A DNA stretch of 15,473 nt from Dialister sp. UBA7295 (GCA_002471975.1 DKQZ01000008.1:9614-25086), one strand, 5' to 3'; positions 5,796 through 12,914 are shown, counted from the stretch's first letter. Notes: generated by a model from the sequence alone, not told the origin. Made by a program: numbers and translations.

Positions 5796-7196
5796 TTATT
5801 GAATAGAAAGAAGTTTTTCCGTATCCACGAGGAGGATATTTCCTGATGCTCCTTCCTTTTGGAGGGATTCCGTAAAACCATCCCGGGAGAATAGGGCATA
5901 GTGAATCCTGCGTCCTTTGGAGATGAGGAGGCTTCTCTCTTTTAACGTCTCCAGTATGTCCATACCCACCGGTTCATGACGCCATTTGCATTCGCCGCAG
6001 AGGATATCGGTCTCATTGGTGCAGACGAGATCGATTTCCTCTTCTCTTTTTCTGGCAGGATTCGTGCCCCACCAGTGACCGTAAGCAGTATAGAGTTCAT
6101 CCATATTTCCTGTCATGATGAGACGGCGGATGTACTGCATGCATATTTCTTCAAATACAGGACCGAAATATTCCGAAAGGTAGGGAAGGATGCGTTTTTC
6201 CCAGGCTGCCCGGCCCATGCCCATGGCAATGAGGGCAGAAGATTCGGGGATGAAACGATACCAGAAAAGGTAGAGCGGATCCCGTATGCGGTAAATGGTT
6301 CGGCGGGTGCCCTTCGTCTCGACAGGCTGGACTCTTTCGATGAGTTCCAGATCGATGAGGTTATTCAGATAAAAAGTGATCTTTCCTGATTCCCGGCCCA
6401 CGGCCATGGCGATGTCATTCTGACGGCTGGCGCCATGGGCAATCGCGGAAAGAATGGAATTGTATAGAGCCGGTTCCCGAAGTTCCTGGAGCATCAGGTT
6501 TTCCGGTTCTTCCTGCAGATGCCCGCTGGAATCAAGAAATTCTTCCGTTATCGCTGCTTCAAGAGAAGGATAGTGGGACAAATAGGTGAGATATTGCGGA
6601 ATGCCTCCGCCGATGCCATAAGCCAGGAGTTTTTCCTCCGCCTGCCATTCCGGGAAGAAACGGATGCTTTCATAGAAGGGCAGGGGATGGAGCTTGAGCT
6701 GGGCCGTACGGCGTCCATAGAGTGGACTTTCATATTGGAGGATCTGCCGTTCCATGAAACTCATGGAAGAGCCGCAGAGGATGAGGTAGAGCTTCGTGTG
6801 AGACCATTCCTGGTCGATGAATTTCTGAAGGATTGAGGAAATAGAAGGAACTGCCTTGGCGAGATAGGGGTATTCATCGATGGCGAGGACGATTCGCTGA
6901 TCCTTTGCAATCTTTGTGATGTAGGAGAAGAGACTGTCAAAACCGGAGAAAGAGTCAAGCATCTCTGTCTGCGCATCAGGATACTGTTCCCGAATGGCAG
7001 ATGAGAAACTTTTCAGCTGCTCCTTTTCACTCTGCTCGGTGGCCATGAAATAAATGGCTTTTTTTTCGCAGATAAATTCCTGAATGAGCCGGGTTTTTCC
7101 GATTCGACGGCGCCCATAGATGACAGGGAATTCAAACCGGTCCGATTGATACCGTTTCTCCAAGGCAGACAGCTCTTTTTCACGTCCGATAAACAT
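5796..7196 (-). CDS. AAA ATPase with C-terminal PD-(D/E)XK-like domain (DUF234 type)
   Basis: A 466-residue protein of the 'archaeal-type' ATPase / DUF234 family. The P-loop is GRRRIGKT (28-35), Walker B is VLAIDEY with Asp107-Glu108, and a sensor-like LCGSS sits at 140-144. A winged-helix-like segment follows (about 256-292). The C-terminus has EIDL (387-390) and GECKW (401-405), which fits the Asp...Glu-X-Lys core of PD-(D/E)XK nucleases and looks intact. Family members are widespread in archaea and gut bacteria; their role is unknown, and DNA binding or cleavage is only inferred. The start at 7196 follows AAAGGAG (7203-7209). A strong promoter lies at 7265-7293 with an inverted repeat just downstream. 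The next gene is a divergent ATPase of a related but different subfamily. Confidence 0.85.
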   Translation of the reverse strand: MFIGREKELSALEKRYQSDRFEFPVIYGRRRIGKTRLIQEFICEKKAIYFMATEQSEKEQLKSFSSAIREQYPDAQTEMLDSFSGFDSLFSYITKIAKDQRIVLAIDEYPYLAKAVPSISSILQKFIDQEWSHTKLYLILCGSSMSFMERQILQYESPLYGRRTAQLKLHPLPFYESIRFFPEWQAEEKLLAYGIGGGIPQYLTYLSHYPSLEAAITEEFLDSSGHLQEEPENLMLQELREPALYNSILSAIAHGASRQNDIAMAVGRESGKITFYLNNLIDLELIERVQPVETKGTRRTIYRIRDPLYLFWYRFIPESSALIAMGMGRAAWEKRILPYLSEYFGPVFEEICMQYIRRLIMTGNMDELYTAYGHWWGTNPARKREEEIDLVCTNETDILCGECKWRHEPVGMDILETLKERSLLISKGRRIHYALFSRDGFTESLQKEGASGNILLVDTEKLLSIQ

Positions 7197-7211
7197 GGGT
7201 GACTCCTTTCC

Positions 7212-7254
7212 ATTTATCTAAGTCGTAATTATCATAGTCGTGACTTGGATAAAT
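7212..7254. promoter_or_regulatory. Inverted repeat between promoter and start of the DUF234 ATPase
   Basis: Arms ATTTATCTAAGTC (7212-7224) and GACTTGGATAAAT (7242-7254) match at 12 of 13 positions, separated by 17 bp. It covers the expected 5' leader, between the -10 (7265-7270) and the ribosome binding site (7203-7209). It could be an operator or an RNA hairpin in the leader. Confidence 0.5.
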
Positions 7255-7264
7255 TCTTTTCTTA

Positions 7265-7293
7265 ATTATATAAAAAATCAGGAGCTCATGCAA
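7265..7293 (-). promoter_or_regulatory. Promoter of the DUF234 ATPase
   Basis: On the minus strand, TTGCAT (7288-7293), a 17-bp spacer and consensus TATAAT (7265-7270). The predicted transcript begins near 7258, inside or at the edge of the inverted repeat. Confidence 0.65.
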
Positions 7294-7314
7294 TGAATAT
7301 AAAAGTGCATTGAC

Positions 7315-7536
7315 AATTTTATGATAAAAAATACTTTCCGGATCCTCATTCAACTTCAGCATATAATCTAGCGTGGCCGCAGAAGAAGCGCCGGTGCGGG
7401 AATTATCATCCTCATTGCCCACGGAAATGAAACCCCAGGTGGCCAGATGATTGAATACTTCCCCGTAAGCGGAAGCCTTCGTGCCGGTCCCATTGGCCAT
7501 GATAACCATGGGCCAGGTTTTATTTCCTTCTTTCAG
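7315..7536 (-). pseudogene. Fragment of an alpha/beta-hydrolase gene
   Basis: Minus-strand translation reads SLKEGNKTWPMVIMANGTG and continues through HLATWGFISVGNEDDNS to LDYMLKLNEDPESIFYHKI. This looks like the N-terminal half of an alpha/beta-hydrolase of the cutinase / dienelactone hydrolase type: the oxyanion strand region, then the segment leading to the nucleophile. The similarity stops at about 7315, before the expected G-H-S-Q-G nucleophile elbow, and runs into unrelated AT-rich sequence carrying the ATPase promoter. No proper start with ribosome binding site is visible at the other end. The frame stays open to 7180 but those residues look random. I call it a gene remnant lacking catalytic residues. 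A functional short protein starting at the ATG at 7509 is the less likely alternative. Confidence 0.7.
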
Positions 7537-7576
7537 ACTAGAATTATTATAAAAGTGGTGGAGAAAACAGGAAATG

Positions 7577-7654
7577 TGGAAAAATGTGTAAATTAACTGC
7601 GAAATTGCATGGAATTTTGTGATAAAATATATATAAAAGTACTGGAAAAATGTG
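7577..7654 (+). promoter_or_regulatory. Promoter of the second ATPase, bracketed by a 12-bp direct repeat
   Basis: TTGCAT (7605-7610), a 17-bp spacer and TATATA (7628-7633) form the likely promoter. The 12-mer TGGAAAAATGTG occurs exactly at 7577-7588 and 7643-7654, 66 bp apart, one copy on each side. The downstream copy touches the ribosome binding site GGGAGG (7654-7659). Confidence 0.5.
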
Positions 7655-7664
7655 GGAGGTCATG

Positions 7665-9026
7665 ATGGAGCGACTGAAACGGAAAATCGATGAAGAACTG
7701 ATCCGCTGGAAAGAGGACCCTTACCACCTGCCCCTCATCGTAAAAGGGGCCCGGCAGATCGGGAAGACCGATGCCATCCGTCATTTCGGAGAGGCTCAGT
7801 ATGAATCCTATATAGAAATCAATTTCATCCTGCAGAAAGAATACAGGTCGATTTTTGATGATGGCTATGAAGTGGACAAAATTCTGAAAAACATGACCTT
7901 CATCCATCCGGAAATTCGTCTCATTCCCCATAAGACCCTCATTTTCTTTGATGAGATACAAGCCTGCATTAACGGCGCCACGAGCCTGAAAGCTTTCAAA
8001 ATGGATGGGCGGTATGACGTGATCTGCTCCGGTTCCCTCATGGGCATCAATTATGGGGAAATCGAATCGAACAGCGTGGGATACAAGCAGGATGTGGTCA
8101 TGCACTCCCTGGACTTTGAAGAATTTCTCTGGGCCCGGGGGTATGGGAAAGCGCAGATTGACGATCTCTATGATCATATGGAATCCCTTCTGCCCCTGTC
8201 GGAAACGCAGATGCATGCCCTTCACGACCTCTTTCTGGAATACATGGTAGTAGGGGGTATGCCGGCCATCGCCAGCCGGTTTGTGAATCAGGGCAACTAT
8301 TCCGGCATCCTTGCCATGCAGCAGCAGATTCTCCTGGACTATGAAGAAGATATCACGAAATATGCCGGGGGACTGGACAAAGCAAGAATCCTGAACGTTT
8401 ATCGGGCCATTCCCGTATTTCTGGGACAGTCAAACAAGAAATTCCAGATTTCCAAAGTGGCCAGAAATGCGAGAAGCAGGGACTATGTGGGGGTGGTGGA
8501 ATGGCTCTCCAACGCAGGCATCGTCAATATCTGCTATAACCTGGACCGGCCGGAGCTGCCGCTCAAAGGAAATTACAATCCCAGAGATTTCAAGCTTTAC
8601 TTCGGCGATCCCGGCCTTCTCGTGGCATCGCTGGACGAAGAAGTACAGGAAGATCTCCGTTTCAATAAAAATTTCAATATTTACAAAGGAGCCCTCTATG
8701 AAAATGTGGCGGCCGACATGTTGACCAAAGCAGGATTTCCGCTCTTCTTCTACCGGAATCCGAAATCCACGGTTGAAATGGACTTCATGGTCCGTGACCG
8801 GGACTCCCTGGTCCCTGTGGAAATCAAAGCGCAGGACGGGGCAACTCTTTCCCTCAATCACCTCATTACGAAAGATGCCTATGAAGACATTCATTATGGC
8901 ATCAAGCTGGGAAATAAAAATATCGGCTTCAACGGGAAATTCTACACCTTCCCATACTTCCTCACCTTCCTGCTGAAGAAATTCCTGAAAGACAAAGGGG
9001 AAATAAAAGCATCACGTCCGGGGTGA
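7665..9026 (+). CDS. AAA ATPase, AAA_14 / DUF4143 family
   Basis: About 453 residues. P-loop KGARQIGKT (Lys34-Thr35 when counted from 7665), Walker B LIFFDEI with Asp96-Glu97, a sensor-like ICSGS near 120-124, then a C-terminal DUF4143 region with GALYEN (342-347), EMDF (371-374) and VPVEIKA (383-389). The pattern E-X-D followed by E-X-K fits a PD-(D/E)XK nuclease-like core with the catalytic-type residues present. Biochemical role of this family is not established. The ATG at 7650 lies ahead of the ribosome binding site GGGAGG (7654-7659) and is unlikely; 7662 gives 2-nt and 7665 gives 5-nt spacing, so 7665 is preferred. It is divergent from the DUF234 ATPase and followed by a clear terminator, so it is probably monocistronic. 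Confidence 0.85.
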   Translation: MERLKRKIDEELIRWKEDPYHLPLIVKGARQIGKTDAIRHFGEAQYESYIEINFILQKEYRSIFDDGYEVDKILKNMTFIHPEIRLIPHKTLIFFDEIQACINGATSLKAFKMDGRYDVICSGSLMGINYGEIESNSVGYKQDVVMHSLDFEEFLWARGYGKAQIDDLYDHMESLLPLSETQMHALHDLFLEYMVVGGMPAIASRFVNQGNYSGILAMQQQILLDYEEDITKYAGGLDKARILNVYRAIPVFLGQSNKKFQISKVARNARSRDYVGVVEWLSNAGIVNICYNLDRPELPLKGNYNPRDFKLYFGDPGLLVASLDEEVQEDLRFNKNFNIYKGALYENVAADMLTKAGFPLFFYRNPKSTVEMDFMVRDRDSLVPVEIKAQDGATLSLNHLITKDAYEDIHYGIKLGNKNIGFNGKFYTFPYFLTFLLKKFLKDKGEIKASRPG

Positions 9027-9053
9027 GGAACTTAAAACAACAGAATTCACAGG

Positions 9054-9092
9054 ATAGCGGACATTGAATTGATAGTCCGCTATTTTATTTTG
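9054..9092 (+). terminator. Rho-independent terminator of the second ATPase
   Basis: Perfect 9-bp stem ATAGCGGAC (9054-9062) / GTCCGCTAT (9075-9083) followed by TTTTATTTTG. It lies 28 nt after the stop codon. Confidence 0.8.
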
Positions 9093-9094
9093 TT

Positions 9095-9330
9095 CGAAAA
9101 GCCAAAGGAAGGCGGCTGAAGCCATCGCAAGACTCGAACCACATCCATCCCCAGGCCCTCAAACCACCCAGGTCGAAGCCGAAGGGCAAGGGCCGCCGAA
9201 AGGCGGCTGGTGTCATCGCAAGACTCTAAAAGCCAAACGCCCCAAAGCCATCGAAAGGTTCAAGTCGAGGCCCCGGGGCAAAAGCCCCGAAGGGGCGAGT
9301 GCCATCGCAAAACCCCAATCGGCATTCATC
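9095..9330. repeat. Degenerate tandem repeat of about 90 bp, three units
   Basis: The motif CATCGCAA-(G/A)AC recurs at 9121, 9212 and 9301 (periods 91 and 89 bp). Upstream of it in each unit is a G/C-rich hairpin such as CCGCC-GAAA-GGCGG (about 9193-9206) or GGGGC-AAAA-GCCCC (about 9275-9290), and GTCGA(A/G)GCC precedes it in two units. No gene is recognisable here. A minus-strand open frame at 9213-9395 has repeat-derived composition. Confidence 0.55.
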
Positions 9331-9381
9331 CTTAAATACCCAAGCCGTACGCAGGGAAAGATGAACCATAAAATACAAAAG

Positions 9382-9489
9382 AGCGGCGCCTTCATACTGC
9401 TGCGCCGCTACCTCCCCGAGTCTCCCGACACCCCCGAGCCCCCCGACAACCCAGGAACAAAAGCCTTTATTCCTGCAGTTGTCCTTTTT
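9382..9489 (-). repeat. 9-bp-phased array element, inverted copy
   Basis: Minus-strand homologue of the units at 4014-4541. CCCGA motifs lie at 9415, 9424, 9433 and 9442, exactly 9 bp apart, with a worn fifth unit next to them. The hairpin AGCGGCGC (9382-9389) / GCGCCGCT (9402-9409) stands at the equivalent place, followed on the minus strand by CTCTTTTGTATTTT. AAGGACAACT, conserved in the tandem copies, is also present (9478-9487 on the minus strand). Confidence 0.7.
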
Positions 9490-9495
9490 TTACAG

Positions 9496-9534
9496 TATAA
9501 TTTATTTCCTCATCCTTACCATGAGTAGTATAAT
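9496..9534 (+). promoter_or_regulatory. Candidate -10 boxes upstream of the MFS gene
   Basis: TATAAT occurs at 9496-9501 and again at 9529-9534. Neither has a convincing -35 at 16-18 bp, so the promoter assignment is tentative. Confidence 0.3.
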
Positions 9535-9564
9535 AAGAATCATCTTCAATCTCGGGAGGTTCCT

Positions 9565-10719
9565 ATGATTCAGGAAAAAATCCGTCCTTTCATCCCTACC
9601 GTCTGCCACTGCATCAATGATACGGGCCAGGGTTCCATTGCGGCCCTTCTGCCGCTTTTCATCAATATGCTGGGCCTGTCTTATTACGAAGCGGCCACGG
9701 TCATGCTGGCCAATACCATGTGTTCCTCTGTAGTCCAGCCTCTTTTCGGCTACCTGGCAGACAAAGTGAAGCTGCCATTCCTGATTCCCCTGGGAGTCCT
9801 GATGGTGACTTTTTCCATCAGCCTCATGGGAACCACGGCAGGTACCTACGAATCAGTCCTCCTTCTGGCCCTTCTGTCGGGCATCGGTTCTGCTATTTTC
9901 CATCCGGAAGGGGCGCTCCTCGTGAACCGTATGACCGGCCCGGCCAAGGGGAAAGCCATGGGATTTTTTGCTATCGGTGGAAATATGGGCTTTGCCATCG
10001 GACCCATTATTGCTTCCACCGCCTATACCCTGGGCCGTGAGTATCTCTGGATTTATGCCATACTCGGCGTCATCTGCACTCTCCTTTATATCTGGACCTT
10101 TATCCTTTCCCGCTCCGAAGAGGCAGAAGGGGCAAAGAAGGAAGCGAAAGAAGGGGCTGAAAATGACTGGAAATCCTTCGGGAAACTTTTCTTCCTTATC
10201 CTGGCCCGCTCCGTTTCCTTTGCCTGCCTGAATACCTTCATTCCACTTTTCTGGATTTCCCAGCTCGGTAAAACCGCAGGAGAGGGAAATATGGCGCTGT
10301 CCTTCTTCTTCGCCATCGGTGCCGTCCTCACTTACTGCGGAGGGGCTCTTTCCGACCGGGTAGGATACGTCCATATGATCCGCTACAGCCTGATGATTCT
10401 TATTCCGGGACTCATCCTTTTCATCCTGAGCGGGATCCCCATTCTTTCCTATATCCTCATGCTGCCCGTGGCCTTTGGCGTATTTGCCATGTACGGACCT
10501 ACCATCGTTCTGGGACAGACGTACCTGGCGAAAAACGTGGGCTTCTCCTCCGGCATCACCCTGGGAGTCGGCATTACCATCGGAGGCCTCATGGCGCCCA
10601 TGGTCGGTAAAGTGGGCGATATGTACGGACTCCAGGTGGGTCTTGCCACCCTCATCCCTATAGCGCTGCTGGCACTTTTTGTCACATTCCTGCTGAAAGA
10701 GAAGAAGAAAGCGGAATAA
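9565..10719 (+). CDS. MFS exporter, fosmidomycin-resistance (Fsr) type
   Basis: A 384-residue membrane transporter of the major facilitator superfamily with about 12 hydrophobic segments in two halves joined by a charged loop (about 182-203). Family marks: HCINDTGQGS and ALLP near 15-30, GYLADKVKLP (62-71) as the loop 2-3 motif, GSAIFHPEG (108-116), characteristic of Fsr-like proteins, and GGALSDRVGY (259-268) as the repeated motif in the second half. E. coli Fsr exports fosmidomycin; the real substrate here is unknown and such genes are common in drug-free niches. The start follows GGAGGT (9555-9560) with 4-nt spacing. Length is slightly below the usual 390-410 but nothing is missing. It stands alone: upstream is a repeat and downstream an orphan antitoxin-like gene with its own leader. 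Confidence 0.85.
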   Translation: MIQEKIRPFIPTVCHCINDTGQGSIAALLPLFINMLGLSYYEAATVMLANTMCSSVVQPLFGYLADKVKLPFLIPLGVLMVTFSISLMGTTAGTYESVLLLALLSGIGSAIFHPEGALLVNRMTGPAKGKAMGFFAIGGNMGFAIGPIIASTAYTLGREYLWIYAILGVICTLLYIWTFILSRSEEAEGAKKEAKEGAENDWKSFGKLFFLILARSVSFACLNTFIPLFWISQLGKTAGEGNMALSFFFAIGAVLTYCGGALSDRVGYVHMIRYSLMILIPGLILFILSGIPILSYILMLPVAFGVFAMYGPTIVLGQTYLAKNVGFSSGITLGVGITIGGLMAPMVGKVGDMYGLQVGLATLIPIALLALFVTFLLKEKKKAE

Positions 10720-10826
10720 ATGGGATACCTCTTACCCATTCCAGACAGAAAACCTTTCACTGCAGAGGAATTGGGAATTGGGGGCGGTGCGTTGCGACAG
10801 AAAATAGCAGCGCAGAGTTATATATG

Positions 10827-10855
10827 TTGAATTGCTCTGCCCGGCATCTTGTATT
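10827..10855 (+). promoter_or_regulatory. Candidate promoter of the HicB-like gene
   Basis: TTGAAT (10827-10832), a 17-bp spacer and TGTATT (10850-10855). The -10 is weak. A 6-bp hairpin GCAGAG / CTCTGC overlaps the -35 (about 10813-10840). Confidence 0.3.
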
Positions 10856-10940
10856 TCTCAGTCAATCTGAAAGATGAGACAGTAAAACTCCACATATCGA
10901 ATTCTGGAGAGAATGTATTTCAGGAAAAGAAGGGATGGGT

Positions 10941-11366
10941 ATGCTTTCCATTTACCCCGCATGTTTCTATGAAAATAAAGACGGCTCCTATACCGTGATT
11001 TTTCCGGATCTCGACTATACGGCTACTCAGGGGGATAATCTGGAAGATGCTTTTGCCATGGCGGTAGACTGTCTGGCAGGTTATCTCTACACATCTCTGG
11101 AAAATCATGAGTCCTTTCCGAAAGCTTCCGTCATGAGCTCTATCGATCCGAAGAAAGTACTGCAGGAGATTGACTGTGACGATGATGATAAAGGATTTGT
11201 GAATATGGTCACGGTAGATGTGAAATCCTATGCCCGGGATCACTTTGAGAAATCGGTGAAAAAGACCCTGACCATTCCCGTATGGCTGGACGAAGCAGCC
11301 AAAGCGCAGCATATTAATTTTTCAAAGGTCCTCCAGAAAGCGCTGAAGGAAGAACTGCGGATGTAG
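10941..11366 (+). CDS. HicB-family antitoxin-like protein, no HicA partner seen
   Basis: About 141 residues. The N-terminal half is the HicB fold: YPACFYENKDGSYTVIFPDLDYTATQGDNLEDAFAMA with the typical aromatic and FPDL positions. A linker with an acidic run (DCDDDDK, 78-84) leads to a C-terminal DNA-binding segment, LTIPVWLDEAAKAQHINFSKVLQKALKEEL (about 110-139), of ribbon-helix-helix type. In canonical type II systems HicB neutralises the mRNA-cleaving toxin HicA, encoded next to it. Neither the 220 bp upstream nor the sequence downstream to the terminator contains a HicA-like frame, so this copy is solitary; a stand-alone regulator is plausible. AAGGG (10930-10934) is 6 nt before 10941 and abuts the alternative ATG at 10935, so 10941 is preferred. 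Confidence 0.8.
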   Translation: MLSIYPACFYENKDGSYTVIFPDLDYTATQGDNLEDAFAMAVDCLAGYLYTSLENHESFPKASVMSSIDPKKVLQEIDCDDDDKGFVNMVTVDVKSYARDHFEKSVKKTLTIPVWLDEAAKAQHINFSKVLQKALKEELRM

Positions 11367-11395
11367 TCATAGCCGTTAGAATGTCATACAAATTT

Positions 11396-11436
11396 AAAAG
11401 ACTGTGAAATCATGGAAAAGATTCACAGTCTTTTTA
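11396..11436. terminator. Bidirectional terminator between hicB-like gene and third ATPase
   Basis: Stem AAAAGACTGTGAA (11396-11408) / TTCACAGTCTTTT (11422-11434) is perfect over 13 bp. T-runs follow on both strands, so it can serve the plus-strand antitoxin gene and the convergent minus-strand ATPase gene. Confidence 0.85.
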
Positions 11437-11440
11437 TCTT

Positions 11441-11507
11441 GGAAATTTGTTAAATGGATTTTACGAATTTCCTTATTTCCAAGATTTTATAAAATGAATT
11501 TTACAAA
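11441..11507. repeat. Two AT-rich palindromes abutting the 3' end of the third ATPase
   Basis: First palindrome: arms GGAAATTTGTTAAAT (11441-11455) and ATTTTACGAATTTCC (11458-11472), 13 of 15 pairs, 2-bp centre. Second: arms TTTATAAAAT (11486-11495) and ATTTTACAAA (11498-11507), 9 of 10 pairs, 2-bp centre, touching the stop codon at 11508-11510. An outer inverted repeat TCTTGGAAAT (11437-11446) / ATTTCCAAGA (11475-11484) encloses the first. The same palindrome type occurs upstream of the gene. Confidence 0.65.
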
Positions 11508-12704
11508 TCATTTTTCTCCCAGCAGCCAGTCGTATACATTGACCTGCCGGATGCCGTTGTAGGATGCCATGGGAAGGTAATCCATGGAAAGGATGATTTT
11601 GGGATTATGGTCATGGATGGCAAGGAGCGGCGCCAGTTCACGGTCTCGCGTATGGGTATCCAGAATGGACTGGGAGACCTGGATGTACGTCGTGAGGCCA
11701 TCACGGAGGACGATGAAATCGACTTCTGACTGACCTACCCGGCCCACATAGACTTCATAGCCCCGGCGCAATAGTTCCAGATAGACGATATTTTCCAGGA
11801 TATGACCGCTGTCACTCTGTTTTGAACCCAGGAGGAAATACCGGAGACCCATGTCGGCGGCATAGTATTTCGCACTGTTCTTCAGCCGTTCTTTGCCTTT
11901 TACGTCATAGCGTTCGGCCCGGTAAAGAATGAAACTGCTTGTGAGGGCGGAAATATAGGATTCCACGGTGGGGACGGAAATTTTTCTGCCCATGGAAGTC
12001 AGGGTATTGGCGATTTTGGCGGAGGAAGCGATATTTCCTATATTGTCATACATGAACTCGATGAGACTCTGAAGCTGGGAAATATCGGATACCTTTTTAC
12101 GGAGAGCCACGTCCTTGACCAGAATCGTATTGTAAATGCCTTCCAGATAAGCCCGGATATCTTTGGAATCCGTGAATTCCAGAGCACCAGGGAAGGAACT
12201 GTTCAGGAGATAGCGGGCATAAAGCTTCGGCGTATTGTGCTCTTCAGGAAAGGCGGAGCAATATTCAGCAAAGGACAGGGGAAGCATCCGAACCTCGATG
12301 TACCTGCCGGAAATCAGAGTGGCCAGCTCGCCGGAAAGGAGGAAAGCATTGGATCCGGTGATGTACAAATCCACATTCGGCTTTGCATAGAGCCAGTCCA
12401 CCACTCGCTGGAAATCAGGGACGTTTTGGATTTCATCAAGAAATACATAGTAAGGCTGGTCCTTTCCCATCCGGCTTTCGATGTATTCATAGAGGGCATC
12501 CGCGGTGAGGAGATGTCGGAAATCCCCGGACTCCAGATTCACCGCAATGATCCGGTCCGGCGAAGTCCCCGTCTCCCGGAGATACTCCTCAAAAAGGAGG
12601 AGCAGCGTAGACTTCCCGCAGCGGCGAATCCCCGTGATCACTTTGATCACATTCTTGTCCTTCAATCGCTTCAAAGTTTCCATATACTGTCTGCGTTCAA
12701 TCAT
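11508..12704 (-). CDS. AAA ATPase, AAA_14 / DUF4143 family, palindrome-flanked
   Basis: About 398 residues counted from 12704. P-loop TGIRRCGKST (24-33), Walker B YVFLDEI with Asp90-Glu91, GSNAF (117-121) as sensor-like strand end, SGRYIEVRMLPLSFAEY typical of the family, then DUF4143 with HILENIVYLEL (about 301-311). At the C-terminus EVDF (327-330) is followed by YIQVSQS (340-346): the Glu-X-Lys of a PD-(D/E)XK core is replaced by Gln-Val-Ser, so nuclease activity is doubtful, unlike in the other two ATPases of the window. The ATG at 12716 touches AGAGG and has no spacing; 12704 follows GGTGAG by 4 nt and gives the family-typical MIERR start. It has a good promoter of its own and AT-rich palindromes at both ends. 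Function is unknown. Confidence 0.85.
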   Translation of the reverse strand: MIERRQYMETLKRLKDKNVIKVITGIRRCGKSTLLLLFEEYLRETGTSPDRIIAVNLESGDFRHLLTADALYEYIESRMGKDQPYYVFLDEIQNVPDFQRVVDWLYAKPNVDLYITGSNAFLLSGELATLISGRYIEVRMLPLSFAEYCSAFPEEHNTPKLYARYLLNSSFPGALEFTDSKDIRAYLEGIYNTILVKDVALRKKVSDISQLQSLIEFMYDNIGNIASSAKIANTLTSMGRKISVPTVESYISALTSSFILYRAERYDVKGKERLKNSAKYYAADMGLRYFLLGSKQSDSGHILENIVYLELLRRGYEVYVGRVGQSEVDFIVLRDGLTTYIQVSQSILDTHTRDRELAPLLAIHDHNPKIILSMDYLPMASYNGIRQVNVYDWLLGEK

Positions 12705-12729
12705 AGTTCTCACCATCCTCTTTAGATAT

Positions 12730-12758
12730 AGTATACCATAATAAGAAAATTCTTTAAA
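12730..12758 (-). promoter_or_regulatory. Extended -10 promoter of the third ATPase
   Basis: On the minus strand TTTAAA (12753-12758), a 17-bp spacer and TATACT (12730-12735) preceded by TGG, an extended -10. The -35 overlaps the edge of an AT-rich palindrome. Confidence 0.6.
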
Positions 12759-12813
12759 TGAATTTTATAAAATAATAAATATAGCAGAATTTATAAAATT
12801 GATTTTATAAATT
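12749..12813. repeat. AT-rich palindromes upstream of the third ATPase
   Basis: A perfect palindrome with arms AATTTATAAAAT (12788-12799) and ATTTTATAAATT (12802-12813) and a 2-bp centre. A second, worn one (about 12751-12771) has CTTTAAAT, GA, ATTTTATAAA and overlaps the -35. Both resemble the pair at the 3' end of the gene. Confidence 0.65.
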
Positions 12814-12914
12814 TCAAACAGGAAAATCATCGAATAAGAAGATGCAGACCGGGCGGGGGCAGGTTCTCTTTATTTAAAAATCGGGAATATTTATGCCGAA
12901 GGCCTATATATTCT

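Noticed and set aside
7180..7314. C-terminal part of the hydrolase frame as real coding sequence
   Set aside because: Residues after FYHKI are random in character, and the DNA holds the ATPase promoter, inverted repeat and ribosome binding site.
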